From: an uncultured Planktomarina sp.
Lineage (GTDB): Bacteria > Pseudomonadota > Alphaproteobacteria > Rhodobacterales > Rhodobacteraceae
Length of the DNA: 64,000 nt
Direction: 5' to 3'
NCBI GenBank assembly: GCA_905182325.1
Contig: CAJJBD010000014.1
Coordinates: forward strand, 1-64,000
Both the position numbers and the translations under genes were made by a program. Below are positions 36,774 through 46,451 of this stretch, piece by piece; position 1 is the first letter of the stretch, and the number at the start of each line of letters is the position of its first letter. Below the pieces are notes generated by a model. That model worked only from the letters and a program-made list of their open reading frames with translations. It did no database searches and was not told where the DNA came from.

Positions 36774-37838
36774 TTGTTACCTTCAAAATTATCCACCACT
36801 ATAAATATAGAAAATCATTTAATTGGGTTAGACCAGCGGCCTTTGTTAATAGCAGAGGTCAGTGCAAACCATGATAAAGACTTAGATCATGCTTTAGCTC
36901 TTGTAGATGTAGCAGCAGATGCGGGCTGGGACTGCCTCAAGCTCCAAACCTATAATGCTGATACTTTGACCATGCGCTCTGATCATCCATCCATGAAAAC
37001 AGATCCCGTCTGGGGCACGGACAATCTCTACTCCCTTTATGAAAATGCTTGTATGCCAATGGAGTTTCACGCGCCTTTGTTTGCAAAAGCCCGTGATCGT
37101 GGATTAATGCCATTTACCTCAATTTATGACCCAAGAGATTTAGATTTTATTGAAGGCTTAAATTGTCCAATCTACAAGATCGCTAGTTTCGAGATGACAT
37201 TTGATGATCTATTAAAATGTGTTGCACAAACTGGTAAGCCAATCATCCTATCAACAGGTATGGCTACATTAGACGAAATAGACCATGCGATTGAAGTGCT
37301 AGATAAAAACGGAGCTGGACCAATAATATTGTTACATTGCTGCTCATCGTATCCCGCACCATTGGAAAACATTAACTTGGATGCAATGCTTGCAATGGGC
37401 GCACATTTTAACAATTTAGTAGGTTTTTCTGACCATACAATTGGTACCGTCGCTCCTCTGACTGCGATTGCAATGGGGGCTGTTGCTATCGAAAAGCACT
37501 ATACCAATGATCCCACTCGAGTAGGCCCAGATCATCGCTTTTCAGCCACACCTGAAATGATGAAACAGATTGCAGACGGTGTAGATGACATTATGGAAAT
37601 GAGGGGCCACTCTGAAAAAAAATCAGTTCCAGCGGAAATAATTAACAAAGCCATTGGAAGACGGTCTGCGTTTGCATCAAAGAACCTATCAAAGGGTACT
37701 ATTCTTACTCGGGATAATATGAGGTTCATTCGTCCAAACGCAGGCATCCCCGCAAATGATGTGTTTGGAGTTTTAGGTAAAACCCTGTGTCGCCCCATAT
37801 TAAAAGGTCATCCAATAACTTATTCTGACATTTCTTGA
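36774..37838 (+). CDS. pseI: Pseudaminic acid synthase (NeuB/PseI family)
   Basis: NeuB-family enzymes condense phosphoenolpyruvate with a hexose derivative to form a nine-carbon acid. The 354-aa product has LIAEVSANHDKDLDHA, CLKLQTYNADTLT, YKIASFEMTFDDLL, ILSTGMATLDEIDHA, FSDHTIGTVAP, the substrate motif EKHYTNDPTRVGPDHRFS, and a C-terminal SAF/antifreeze domain (GRRSAFASKNLSKGTIL). The TLTM...W and EFHAPLF segments fit PseI better than sialic acid synthase. A TTG start (36774) has GAGG 9 nt upstream. It opens a surface-sugar gene block. Confidence 0.88.
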   Translation: MLPSKLSTTINIENHLIGLDQRPLLIAEVSANHDKDLDHALALVDVAADAGWDCLKLQTYNADTLTMRSDHPSMKTDPVWGTDNLYSLYENACMPMEFHAPLFAKARDRGLMPFTSIYDPRDLDFIEGLNCPIYKIASFEMTFDDLLKCVAQTGKPIILSTGMATLDEIDHAIEVLDKNGAGPIILLHCCSSYPAPLENINLDAMLAMGAHFNNLVGFSDHTIGTVAPLTAIAMGAVAIEKHYTNDPTRVGPDHRFSATPEMMKQIADGVDDIMEMRGHSEKKSVPAEIINKAIGRRSAFASKNLSKGTILTRDNMRFIRPNAGIPANDVFGVLGKTLCRPILKGHPITYSDIS

Positions 37839-37893
37839 ATTCTAAAAATTCGTATTGCCAAAGAGAGATCCAAAATATGCGAAAAATATTGAT

Positions 37894-38322
37894 ATGATTA
37901 ATGTCGAATTTTCAAAGGTAATACCTACTGAGGATCAAGTGGATATTTTATACGACCTGCTAATGCGACGGGAACACAGAATTAGCAATAAGATTGACCC
38001 AGCTTTTGAGGATCACGTCAAATTTGTTAATTCTAATCCCTATCGGGCATGGTACATAGTAGTAAAACAAAGCAAGCCCGTTGGCACATTATACATCTCA
38101 AAAGAAAACACTGTCGGAATAAACTTAGACGGAATTAATTATGAAAAGGCTGTTTTGGAGATAATTAATTATGTGAAAAAAAATTACTTGCCATTGCCTG
38201 AATTAAAATCTGTCAGGGCCCCAACTTTTTCAATTAACGTCCCTCCCAAGAACCTATCACTGATCAAAATACTTGAAGGGCTAGACAAAGAAATTCTTCA
38301 AATTTCTTACGCTCTGGAGTAA
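37894..38322 (+). CDS. Small acetyltransferase-like protein of the pse block
   Basis: The 142-aa product (ATG 37894; the frame is open to TTG 37855) has a weak GNAT-like pattern: LYDLLMRREHRISNK, FVNSNPYRAWYIVVKQSKPVGTLYIS and a following strand-helix. The acetyl-CoA loop is not evident, so the call is tentative. Its place between pseI and the PseH-like gene suggests a role in nonulosonic acid decoration or synthesis. Confidence 0.55.
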   Translation: MINVEFSKVIPTEDQVDILYDLLMRREHRISNKIDPAFEDHVKFVNSNPYRAWYIVVKQSKPVGTLYISKENTVGINLDGINYEKAVLEIINYVKKNYLPLPELKSVRAPTFSINVPPKNLSLIKILEGLDKEILQISYALE

Positions 38323-38367
38323 ATACGGCATCAATGCGTTACAGAGCTTCTGAAAGGGTTTAAGAAA

Positions 38368-38823
38368 ATGCTTAGCGTTAGGGTAGCTGATTTATCAGAT
38401 AGCAAAGAAATTTTTGAGTGGCGCAATGACGAAACTACTAGGCAAATGTCACATATAGATAATATTGTTGATTGGGACGAGCACAGAAACTGGTTCAATT
38501 CTACTCTGAAAAGCCAAAGCCAATTCTTATTGATTTGCCATATTGAAGAAGCGAGCCAAAAAATTGCGGCAGTTCGGTTTGATTTAAACAAAAACATTGC
38601 AATTATTTCAATAAACCTTTCCCCTTCGATACGAAACAAAGGGTGGGCGATGCCTTGTTTGAAAGAAGCTATCAATTATTTTACAGCTAATTTCAGTTCC
38701 ATTTCAATTATTGAAGCAGAAATAAAGTCTATGAATCTAGCAAGCATTAAGACATTTGAATCTGTGGGTTTCACTTTTGATAGAGAAAATAACGAAATCC
38801 GATATTACAGTTTTATTATATAG
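38368..38823 (+). CDS. pseH: GNAT N-acetyltransferase, PseH-like
   Basis: The 151-aa GNAT protein begins LSVRVADLSDSKEIFEWRNDETTRQMSH, the typical start of sugar 4-amino N-acetyltransferases, followed by IAVVRF-type and LSPSIRNKGWAMPCL (acetyl-CoA binding) and NLASIKTFESVGF. PseH acetylates the 4-amino group of the pseudaminic acid precursor after PseC. Symbol given by family plus pathway context. It is 45 nt downstream of the small acetyltransferase-like gene. Confidence 0.68.
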   Translation: MLSVRVADLSDSKEIFEWRNDETTRQMSHIDNIVDWDEHRNWFNSTLKSQSQFLLICHIEEASQKIAAVRFDLNKNIAIISINLSPSIRNKGWAMPCLKEAINYFTANFSSISIIEAEIKSMNLASIKTFESVGFTFDRENNEIRYYSFII

Positions 38824-38903
38824 TTAATTAATAATTTAAATACTGATCAGTAACGCATTAAACTTAGTCCGATTCTACTATTAATTGGGTAAAAGGTGAC
38901 TGA

Positions 38904-40211
38904 ATGAGGCATAATTGCAAATACCATAGGTTACCACTGACTACGGTTATCATCTATTGGCTTTATCAGCTTACTTTTCCAATTTTTATTATATCTGCAT
39001 TATCTCTGGCAGCATGGCGCAGCTTAAAAGAACCTTCACATTTAACACGGCTGGCGGATCGTTTCGGCTTTGGGCCAGTTGGACCAAAAGGCGCCATATG
39101 GGTCTACGCTGCGTCCTTGGGCGAAATGAATGCCGCACGCCCATTGGTACAAGTTTTTCTTGATAATGGGCACGACATATTACTAACTCACTTATCACCT
39201 GCAGGACTTAAGGCTGGTCAGAAATTTTTTGGGGAGCACCCTAAGGTAACACATCGATATATCCCTTTAGATTTTTTTTTAATGGTCAAATTGTTTTTAC
39301 GCCGTGCTAAGCCTGCTTGCGGCATCGTTCTCGAAATAGAGATCTGGCCCGCTATGTTGATTCAGGCTAACAGACTAGGCGTTCCAATGTATCTGGTTAA
39401 TGGTAATTTATTAGCTAAATCCATGACACGGTTAAATACCTGGAAACGTAGCGGTTTGCATATGTACCGGTTGTTTGACCATATATTTACTAGAGCTGAC
39501 GATTATGTAGACCGTTATAAAGCCACGGGTGTCCTCCACAAAGACCTAACCGTCACTGGTGAGCTAAGGTTAGACATCCCACGTAATCCTATATCTATTG
39601 CGAAAGGCCAGGCTTGGAGAGAAGCTTGGGCTGGTAAAGAATTTACCTTTATGATTGCCTCCTCCGTCAAGGTAGAAGAAAATATCTTGATACAATGCTG
39701 CATCGAGCTTTCAAAACAGGTCCCTACAATTAAAATTATATGGGTTCCCCGCAGCCCACAGAGATTTGCCGCAATCAGCCAAAAAGCACAGAAGGCCGGC
39801 CTCCTTTCAATGAGGCGTAGTGATTGTAATAATAGTATCCCCAATCCAATTCAGGTTTTTGTTGGGGATAGTATGGGAGAAATGGATATCTATTTAGGTA
39901 TGGCAGATGTTGTTTTCGTGGGTGCAAGCTTCAGTAACGGAGGAGGCCACAACATCGTAGAACCATTATCCACAGGTTGCCCTGTTGTAATGGGCCCGTC
40001 GACCTATGGTGTTGACTTCATCGCAAAAGATGCGACCTCAGCAGGTATTTTCCATTCATTTTCTACGCCAGAAGAAATGACAAATTTCATAATAGACAAT
40101 GCTAGATCCCCGCAAAAGTTGGAACAAATGCGATCTAATAGCTCCACTTTTTGTAAAATGAATATAGGAGTATCAGAGCGCTGTTACAATATGATAAAAT
40201 TCCACATTTAA
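38904..40211 (+). CDS. GT30 (WaaA/KdtA-like) ulosonic acid glycosyltransferase
   Basis: The 435-aa protein resembles 3-deoxy-D-manno-octulosonic acid transferase: an N-terminal membrane anchor (about residues 15-36), AASLGEMNAARPLV, VLEIEIWPAMLIQANRLGVPMYLVNGNL, and the C-terminal nucleotide-sugar motif GASFSNGGGHNIVEP. It is complete. GT30 enzymes use CMP-Kdo, an ulosonic acid, to build lipid A-Kdo. Here it lies between pseH and pseC, so it may transfer CMP-pseudaminate instead. It could also be the organism's only Kdo transferase, which the window cannot exclude. Confidence 0.85.
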   Translation: MRHNCKYHRLPLTTVIIYWLYQLTFPIFIISALSLAAWRSLKEPSHLTRLADRFGFGPVGPKGAIWVYAASLGEMNAARPLVQVFLDNGHDILLTHLSPAGLKAGQKFFGEHPKVTHRYIPLDFFLMVKLFLRRAKPACGIVLEIEIWPAMLIQANRLGVPMYLVNGNLLAKSMTRLNTWKRSGLHMYRLFDHIFTRADDYVDRYKATGVLHKDLTVTGELRLDIPRNPISIAKGQAWREAWAGKEFTFMIASSVKVEENILIQCCIELSKQVPTIKIIWVPRSPQRFAAISQKAQKAGLLSMRRSDCNNSIPNPIQVFVGDSMGEMDIYLGMADVVFVGASFSNGGGHNIVEPLSTGCPVVMGPSTYGVDFIAKDATSAGIFHSFSTPEEMTNFIIDNARSPQKLEQMRSNSSTFCKMNIGVSERCYNMIKFHI

Positions 40212-40348
40212 AGAAATAATATCGCATTTAAAAAAAATTATTTCAGTAGAAAAACCTAACCGATCTCGACAATGTGTGATGAATATTAGAAAAGGTAAAA
40301 AAGGGCCACTGCTGTTATACAAGGCTTACTTGTTCGAATGGAAAATGC

Positions 40349-41527
40349 ATGAAAGACAACCTCCGGAAAGGCCAAGAGCACCTACCTTACGCCGTGCCCT
40401 ATGGGAAACAAAATATATCACAAGCTGATATTGATGCGGTAGTTTCTGTTCTAAATTCAGATTATTTAACCCAAGGGCCTAATGTCCCAATTTTTGAAAA
40501 ATCTATTGCGGATAAAACAAACGCTACTCACGCAGTCGCTGCTCATTCAGCCACAGCAGCCCTGCATATAGCGTGCATAGCTTTAGGGGTTGGACCAGGG
40601 GATATGGTTTGGACAGTTCCAACAACATTTGTAGCCTCAGCCAACTGTGCTATCTATTGCGGTGCTGATATTGATTTTGTGGATATTGATCCAGTTCGAT
40701 ATACAATGTGTCCAAAAGCACTTCGAAAAAAGTTAGAGCAAACAGGTAAGCCCCCAAAAGTTATCATTCCCGTACACTTGTGCGGTCAATCCGCTGATAT
40801 GAAAGCAATTCAGAAAATAGCAAAAGAGTATGGGATCCGAATAATTGAGGATGCCAGCCATGGGATCGGTGCTTCCTACGATAATGCGCCAGTGGGTAAT
40901 TGCCGTTACAGCGACATAGCCGTGTTTTCGTTTCATCCAGTAAAAATTGTCACCACTGCTGAGGGCGGTGTTGCAACAACTAATTCAGCAAAGCTGGCAC
41001 AATCCATGGCACTTGCGCGCAGCCACGGAGTGACGCGGGATCCAGAGTTAATGGAAAGTAATTCTGTTGGGCCCTGGCATTATGAACAAATCACGCTCGG
41101 GTTCAACTACCGTATGACAGACCTACAGGCGGCATTAGGTACCTCCCAGATGACACGCTTAAATAAGATAGTAGAACGCAGAGCAAAACTTGCAGCAAGA
41201 TATGATGAGATGTTACAAGAAATGCCACTTAAAACTCCAATTCAGTCACTTAATACAGCATCCAGTTGGCATCTCTATGTAATTCGGGTTGATGTAGATC
41301 GACACAAGACAATTTTCGAATTTTTGCAATCACAAAATATTGGAGTTAATCTTCATTATATGCCCGTACACCTTCAGCCGTTCTATCAGCGTAGAGGGTT
41401 CAAACCAGGCCAATTTCCTAACGCTGAAGCCTATGCCAAAGAGGCTATATCAATACCTCTCTACTACGGCCTAACCAATGAAAATCAAGATTTCGTAGTA
41501 AAAAATTTGAGGACTGCACTTTTGTAA
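40349..41527 (+). CDS. pseC: UDP-4-amino-4,6-dideoxy-N-acetyl-L-altrosamine transaminase (PseC-like)
   Basis: The DegT/DnrJ/EryC1-family PLP aminotransferase has 392 aa. Motifs are LTQGPNVPIFEKSIA, AAHSATAALHIACIALG, VPTTFVASANCAIYCGADIDFVDI, EDASHGIGASYD and SFHPVKIVTTAEGG with the PLP lysine K199. The order and sequence are those of PseC, which aminates the 4-keto sugar from PseB. pseB and pseG are not in the window, so the pathway is split. It is the last gene of the pse block. Confidence 0.85.
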   Translation: MKDNLRKGQEHLPYAVPYGKQNISQADIDAVVSVLNSDYLTQGPNVPIFEKSIADKTNATHAVAAHSATAALHIACIALGVGPGDMVWTVPTTFVASANCAIYCGADIDFVDIDPVRYTMCPKALRKKLEQTGKPPKVIIPVHLCGQSADMKAIQKIAKEYGIRIIEDASHGIGASYDNAPVGNCRYSDIAVFSFHPVKIVTTAEGGVATTNSAKLAQSMALARSHGVTRDPELMESNSVGPWHYEQITLGFNYRMTDLQAALGTSQMTRLNKIVERRAKLAARYDEMLQEMPLKTPIQSLNTASSWHLYVIRVDVDRHKTIFEFLQSQNIGVNLHYMPVHLQPFYQRRGFKPGQFPNAEAYAKEAISIPLYYGLTNENQDFVVKNLRTALL

Positions 41528-41669
41528 ATCTAAGTTTTTCTAATTGCTTATTCTATTTTTAAAATTGAACTAAAACCTCAACTCCAAATAGTGGGCCAAA
41601 AAACTTTGTGAATTAAAAAATGAGAGTTACGGTTTTAAGACTCTCCTACCCAAATATAGAGGATTTCAA

Positions 41670-42680
41670 ATGATAAGAATTGGTCTTTTAGGTGCCGGGA
41701 GAATAGGGCAAGTACACGCCCGTGCCGTCGCATCCGTGCCAATGGCAAAATTGATAGCAGTAGCAGATACGTTCACTAAAAATGCCCAATTAGTTCAGGA
41801 TCAATACGGCTGCGACATTCGGACCATTGATCAAATTTTGTTGTCTGACGATATTGATGGAGTAATTATCTGTACACCAACTGATACCCATGCTGACCTA
41901 ATCGAAAGTTTCGCTCAGGCGGGCAAGGCAATTTTCTGTGAAAAGCCCGTAGATTTAGATATTTTCAGAGTTAAGGCGTGCCTCACTATCGTTCAGGAAG
42001 AAAATGCAACATTAATGGTTGGGTTTAACCGCCGGTACGACCCTGACTTCCAAGCCTTAAGAGCCTCAATTGATGCTGGCCAAATTGGTGAAGTTGAAAT
42101 GGTAACAATAATCAGTCGAGATCCAGCGGCGCCTCCAGATGAATACATAAAGCGCTCTGGTGGCATATTTCGGGATATGATGATCCATGACTTTGATGTG
42201 GCACGCTGGATGTTGGGTGAAGAGGTTAATAGCGTGCAAGCGACAGCCTCAGTATTAACTGACCCTAAGTTTGGCAAATATGATGACTTTGATAGTGCAA
42301 ATGCAGTTTTGACCACAGCTAGTGGCAAACATTGTACGATTACAAATTCTCGCCGTGCATCATTTGGTTATGATCAGAGAATTGAAGTTCATGGTTCAGA
42401 AGGTTGTGTATCAGCAGAAAATCACCATCAGTCACGTATCACTGTGGCAACCACACATGGTTATACACGGCCACCCCTTCTTGATTTTTTCATGAACCGT
42501 TATATTGCAGCGTATGCAGCAGAAATTGAGCACTTTGTCGATTGTATCTCCAGTGGCACGCAACCTAGAACAGGCGGGCATGACGGATTGATGTCCCTAG
42601 CTTTAGCAGAAGCAGCTTTGGAATCAGTGCGGACCGGCAGTGCAGTAGATCCCAAAGACATGCTTCCAAATACAAAATAA
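41670..42680 (+). CDS. iolG: Inositol 2-dehydrogenase-like oxidoreductase (Gfo/Idh/MocA family)
   Basis: The 336-aa enzyme has an N-terminal Rossmann domain GLLGAGRIGQVHARAVA (residues 5-21), the catalytic Lys in FCEKPVDLD, and MVGFNRRYDPDF, MIHDFDVARWMLGEE and the C-terminal FMNRYIAAYAAEIEHFVD. These are typical of myo-inositol 2-dehydrogenase, though other sugar dehydrogenases in the family look similar. No other iol genes are present, so the substrate call is moderate. It lies 16 nt before a GST gene. Confidence 0.82.
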   Translation: MIRIGLLGAGRIGQVHARAVASVPMAKLIAVADTFTKNAQLVQDQYGCDIRTIDQILLSDDIDGVIICTPTDTHADLIESFAQAGKAIFCEKPVDLDIFRVKACLTIVQEENATLMVGFNRRYDPDFQALRASIDAGQIGEVEMVTIISRDPAAPPDEYIKRSGGIFRDMMIHDFDVARWMLGEEVNSVQATASVLTDPKFGKYDDFDSANAVLTTASGKHCTITNSRRASFGYDQRIEVHGSEGCVSAENHHQSRITVATTHGYTRPPLLDFFMNRYIAAYAAEIEHFVDCISSGTQPRTGGHDGLMSLALAEAALESVRTGSAVDPKDMLPNTK

Positions 42681-42696
42681 CTTTAAAGGAAATAAT

Positions 42697-43302
42697 ATGG
42701 AATTGCTCATGGCTGCAGCCTCACCATTTGCGCGCAAAGTAAGGGTTTTACTGCGTGAGACAGATCAATTAAAGGCTGTTAAAGAGGTACATATTGCTAC
42801 CTCCCCTTACAAATCTGATCCAAAAGTGCAGGCTGCCAACCCAACTGGACGAATTCCAGTACTTATCAAACCAGACGGCACAAACCTTTATGATAGTCGG
42901 GTAATCACTCGATATTTAGATAGTCGTGTGAATGCAGGCCTCTATCCGGAGAAAGGCCTTTGGGATGTCCTCACAATAGAGGCAACCGCAGATTCAATCA
43001 TGGATAGCGCTGTAAGCATTTCGTATGAAATCAGGGCCCGGCCTGAGCACTTAATTAGTTCTGATTGGGTAGACGCGCAGTGGGTTAAAGTTGCGAATGG
43101 TTGTAAAGCGTTACAAAGTCGTTGGCTGGTTAACCTCAATAGCCGATTAAATATGGGACAAATCAGTGTGGCATGCGCGCTGGCCTACCTTGATCTGCGC
43201 CACGGCGCTCGCAATTGGCGTAAGGGTAATGATGCTTTAGCTGAATGGTTTAACAGCTTTGAGGGTCGCACCAGTATGATTGATACTCATGTAGATGGTT
43301 AG
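42697..43302 (+). CDS. Glutathione S-transferase family protein
   Basis: The 201-aa product has the thioredoxin-like GST N-domain (LMAAASPFARKVRVLLRETDQ, then NPTGRIPVLIKPDGTNLYDSRVITRYLD) and an all-helical C-domain with SVACALAYLDLR. Length is standard. The pathway role cannot be inferred; the only near neighbour is the iolG-like gene 16 nt upstream. GGAAATAAT precedes the ATG. Confidence 0.9.
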   Translation: MELLMAAASPFARKVRVLLRETDQLKAVKEVHIATSPYKSDPKVQAANPTGRIPVLIKPDGTNLYDSRVITRYLDSRVNAGLYPEKGLWDVLTIEATADSIMDSAVSISYEIRARPEHLISSDWVDAQWVKVANGCKALQSRWLVNLNSRLNMGQISVACALAYLDLRHGARNWRKGNDALAEWFNSFEGRTSMIDTHVDG

Positions 43303-43675
43303 TCTTTATAATCTGGGGTAAGCATTAGGCCCAAATATACTTTCCAAAACCTAGCAAGAAACTCTTGATCAAATGGCCCCAAAGTGCTGCTATTTTGTTA
43401 TTTGTTAACTTTAAATTAGTAGAACTTTGGTATTCAATTGATAGGCGATAATGAATAGGCTATTTGTCTGTACATAGGTTTGCTTTAGTTAAATTTAATA
43501 AATGTTATGAACCTACTGAAGTAGCATATCAATGTTACTTAAATGCAGCAAACTCACGTCTTACAGACTGCGCCGGAATGTCCGCTGGACGCCACGCAAT
43601 CCCTAGGCTAGGAACCGATTAGAAATACCCGTTTCTGTTGGGTTTGAGACTTTGAAATTAGCTTGGAGGAACCTC
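43303..43675. other. Intergenic region upstream of the bc1 operon, 373 bp
   Basis: I see no coding region or RNA gene here. It should hold the promoter of petABC. A few short inverted repeats are visible, such as CTACT/AGTAG near 43513-43524 and GTCC-GCT-GGAC near 43579-43589, none convincing as a known element. Confidence 0.6.
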
Positions 43676-44248
43676 GTGGCGCATAAAGATGAACACGATG
43701 GCACCCGTAGAGATTTTATTTACTATGCAACTGCGGGTGCGGGGGCAGTCGCGGCTGGCTCAGCAGTATGGCCGCTAGTCAACCAAATGAACCCCTCAGC
43801 AGATGTTCGGGCCCTAGCATCAATTCGTGTAGATGTAGCTGATGTTGAGCCCGGCACTCAAATCACAGTTCTTTGGCAAGGAAAGCCAGTTTTTATTCGT
43901 CGCCGTACCGAAAGCGAGATAAAAATAGCTCGTGCTGTTAAAATAGATGAATTAATCGATGGAAATGATCGTAACAATAACAAACCAGATATGCCCGCTA
44001 CAGACGAAAATCGGTCGCTTGACGAAGACGGTGAGTGGTTGGTGATGCTTGGCGTATGCACCCATTTAGGCTGTGTACCGCTAGGCGATGGAGCTGGTGA
44101 TTTTGGGGGCTGGTTCTGTCCTTGCCATGGATCACATTATGATACTGCAGGCCGAATAAGAAAAGGTCCTGCACCACAAAATCTATTGGTGCCATTCGCC
44201 CAATTCGACGGAGAGACTGAGCTAGTTATTGGTAAGGAGACTGGATAA
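43676..44248 (+). CDS. petA: Ubiquinol-cytochrome c reductase, Rieske iron-sulfur subunit
   Basis: The Rieske subunit of the bc1 complex passes electrons from ubiquinol to cytochrome c1. The 190-aa product has a twin-arginine-type anchor ([20 protein letters not shown]) and the 2Fe-2S ligands in [10 protein letters not shown] and [12 protein letters not shown] 43676 is chosen because GGAGGA lies 5 nt upstream; the TTG 24 nt earlier would add residues not typical of the family. The stop overlaps the petB start by one base. First gene of petABC. Confidence 0.95.
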   Translation: MAHKDEHDGTRRDFIYYATAGAGAVAAGSAVWPLVNQMNPSADVRALASIRVDVADVEPGTQITVLWQGKPVFIRRRTESEIKIARAVKIDELIDGNDRNNNKPDMPATDENRSLDEDGEWLVMLGVCTHLGCVPLGDGAGDFGGWFCPCHGSHYDTAGRIRKGPAPQNLLVPFAQFDGETELVIGKETG

Positions 44249-45585
44249 TGGGTGGAATTCCGCACGATCATTATGAGCCAAAATCAAAAATAGAAAAGGC
44301 CATTGATTCACGCCTACCTATAGTAGGCTTGTTATACGATACAATTATGGTTCCAACTCCAAAAAATCTAAACTGGATGTGGATTTGGGGTATAGTGCTG
44401 ACGTTCTGTCTAACTCTTCAAATAATTACTGGTATAGTTTTAGTGATGCATTATACGCCACACGTAGATATGGCTTTTGCTTCAATTGAGCACATAATGC
44501 GTGATGTAAATGGTGGCCACATGATCCGTTACTTTCACATGAATGGTGCATCTCTATTTTTTATTGCTGTTTATGCCCACATGTTTCGTGGGCTTTACTA
44601 CGGCAGTTATAAAGCTCCGCGAGAAATTACTTGGATCATTGGGATGTTGATTTATCTTCTAATGATGGCGACCGGATTCCTAGGCTACGTGTTACCGTGG
44701 GGCCAAATGTCTTTTCATGGTACAGCAGTAATAACTGGTCTGTTTGGCGCGATCCCATTTGTAGGTGAAACGCTTCAGTCATGGATTTTGGGCGCAGCTG
44801 CCGTTGGCCAACCGGCCTTGAATCGTTTTTTTAGCCTTCACTATCTTTTCCCATTTCTGATCGCAGGCTTAGTTATCGTGCACATTTGGGCGTTTCATAC
44901 TACGGGAAATAATAACCCCACTGGCGTGGAAGTGCGTCGAGGATCAAAAGCCGAGGCAGCAAAAGATACCCTGCCCTTCTGGCCATATTTTGTAGTTAAA
45001 GACCTCTTTGCTCTAGCTCTAATATTAACTGTTTTTATGGCTATCGTAGGCTTTATGCCAAATTACCTAGGCCACCCAGATAACTATATCGAAGCAAACC
45101 CGTTAGCGACACCAGCGCATATCGTTCCAGAATGGTATTATCTACCCTTTTACGCAATCTTACGCGCATTTACCTCAGAAGTCTGGGTTGTGCAGTTTGC
45201 GAGCTTTATTACCGGTGGTATTGTTGATGCAAAGTTCTTTGGAGTTTTAGCAATGTTTGGGGCGATCGCTGTTATGGCTCTGGCACCATGGCTTGATACG
45301 TCATCAGTACGGTCTGGTCGGTATCGGCCGATGTTCAAGTGGTGGTTTGGCATCTTAGTAGCAGATTTCATATTTCTGATGTGGTTGGGTGCTCGGCCAG
45401 CACAAGAGCCTTATGCTTCATTCTCTTTAATTGGTGCAACCTATTGGTTTGCATACTTTCTGGTTATTTTGCCCTTGCTGGGTGTAATTGAAAAACCATT
45501 AACACCACCTGCAACGATCGAAGATGACTTCAACGCTCACCACGTTAAACCAGAGGCGGCAGATCTTGCTGCCCCAGCAGAGTGA
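44248..45585 (+). CDS. petB: Cytochrome b of the bc1 complex
   Basis: The 445-aa membrane protein carries hemes bL and bH and both quinone sites. Visible elements are [32 protein letters not shown] (first heme-ligand helix), [16 protein letters not shown]-like sequence (here SFHG), [25 protein letters not shown] (second ligand pair) and [14 protein letters not shown] (PEWY Qo motif). About eight transmembrane helices are expected. Length is normal for alphaproteobacteria. It is co-transcribed with petA and petC. Confidence 0.97.
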   Translation: MGGIPHDHYEPKSKIEKAIDSRLPIVGLLYDTIMVPTPKNLNWMWIWGIVLTFCLTLQIITGIVLVMHYTPHVDMAFASIEHIMRDVNGGHMIRYFHMNGASLFFIAVYAHMFRGLYYGSYKAPREITWIIGMLIYLLMMATGFLGYVLPWGQMSFHGTAVITGLFGAIPFVGETLQSWILGAAAVGQPALNRFFSLHYLFPFLIAGLVIVHIWAFHTTGNNNPTGVEVRRGSKAEAAKDTLPFWPYFVVKDLFALALILTVFMAIVGFMPNYLGHPDNYIEANPLATPAHIVPEWYYLPFYAILRAFTSEVWVVQFASFITGGIVDAKFFGVLAMFGAIAVMALAPWLDTSSVRSGRYRPMFKWWFGILVADFIFLMWLGARPAQEPYASFSLIGATYWFAYFLVILPLLGVIEKPLTPPATIEDDFNAHHVKPEAADLAAPAE

Positions 45586-45599
45586 AAAGGAGTTAAATT

Positions 45600-46400
45600 T
45601 TGCTCAAGAATTTTGCTTTAGGCATCATCCTGACTTTGGTAGCTGGTTCTGGTGGAGTTTACGCTGCCGGCAGTCAAGGTCATGTCCATGATCACAACTT
45701 TTCATTTGAGGGTCCTTTTGGCTCCTATGATCAAGAACAATTGCGGCGTGGGCTTAAAGTGTATACGGAAGTATGCTCATCCTGCCACGGTATGAAATTC
45801 GTCCCTATTCGAACGCTTGGTGATGAAGGTGGGCCCCATCTTAGCAAAGCTGAGGTAAGAGGATATGCAGCACAATTTGTTGAGGTGTGGGATCAATCAT
45901 TAAACTATGGTGAAGGCGATTATCGCGATGCACTTCCAGCAGATCACTTTCCAAAAGGTGGTAATTCAAACGCCCCAGATCTATCACTTATGGCTAAAGC
46001 CCGGGCTGGATTTCATGGACCAATGAGTACAGGAATAAATCAGCTGCTTAAGGGAATGGGTGGTCCAGAATATATCCTATCATTACTTACTGGCTACACT
46101 GGTAAAGAGAAAACTGCCTCAGGCTCAACTTTATATGAAAATACAGCCTACCCTGGCGGCTGGATTTCAATGGCACCACCGCTAGAAGATGAAATTGTGG
46201 AATTTGCAGATGGCTATAAAAATGATCTAGAACATCTTTCAGAAGATATATCAGCGTTCCTAATGTGGACCGCAGAACCAAAACTAAACGACCGAAAACG
46301 TGCTGGCACAGTTGGTGTTTTAATTTTAGGGTTGCTGACTATATTGTTATTTCTGGCAAACAAAGCTCTCTGGAGGCCAATCAAGAACAGGGAAATATAA
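45600..46400 (+). CDS. petC: Cytochrome c1
   Basis: The 266-aa membrane-anchored c-type cytochrome accepts electrons from the Rieske centre. It has a signal peptide (cleaved about residue 22), the heme site VCSSCHGMKFV, a likely axial Met in GGWISMAPPL, and a C-terminal membrane anchor (VGVLILGLLTILLFLANKALW). The start is TTG 45600, supported by AAGGAG 8 nt upstream. It follows petB by 14 nt and ends the operon. Confidence 0.96.
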   Translation: MLKNFALGIILTLVAGSGGVYAAGSQGHVHDHNFSFEGPFGSYDQEQLRRGLKVYTEVCSSCHGMKFVPIRTLGDEGGPHLSKAEVRGYAAQFVEVWDQSLNYGEGDYRDALPADHFPKGGNSNAPDLSLMAKARAGFHGPMSTGINQLLKGMGGPEYILSLLTGYTGKEKTASGSTLYENTAYPGGWISMAPPLEDEIVEFADGYKNDLEHLSEDISAFLMWTAEPKLNDRKRAGTVGVLILGLLTILLFLANKALWRPIKNREI

Positions 46401-46451
46401 TTAATTACAATCCCTTTCTGGAACCCTGGTCAAAGCCAAGACATGCGCGAC

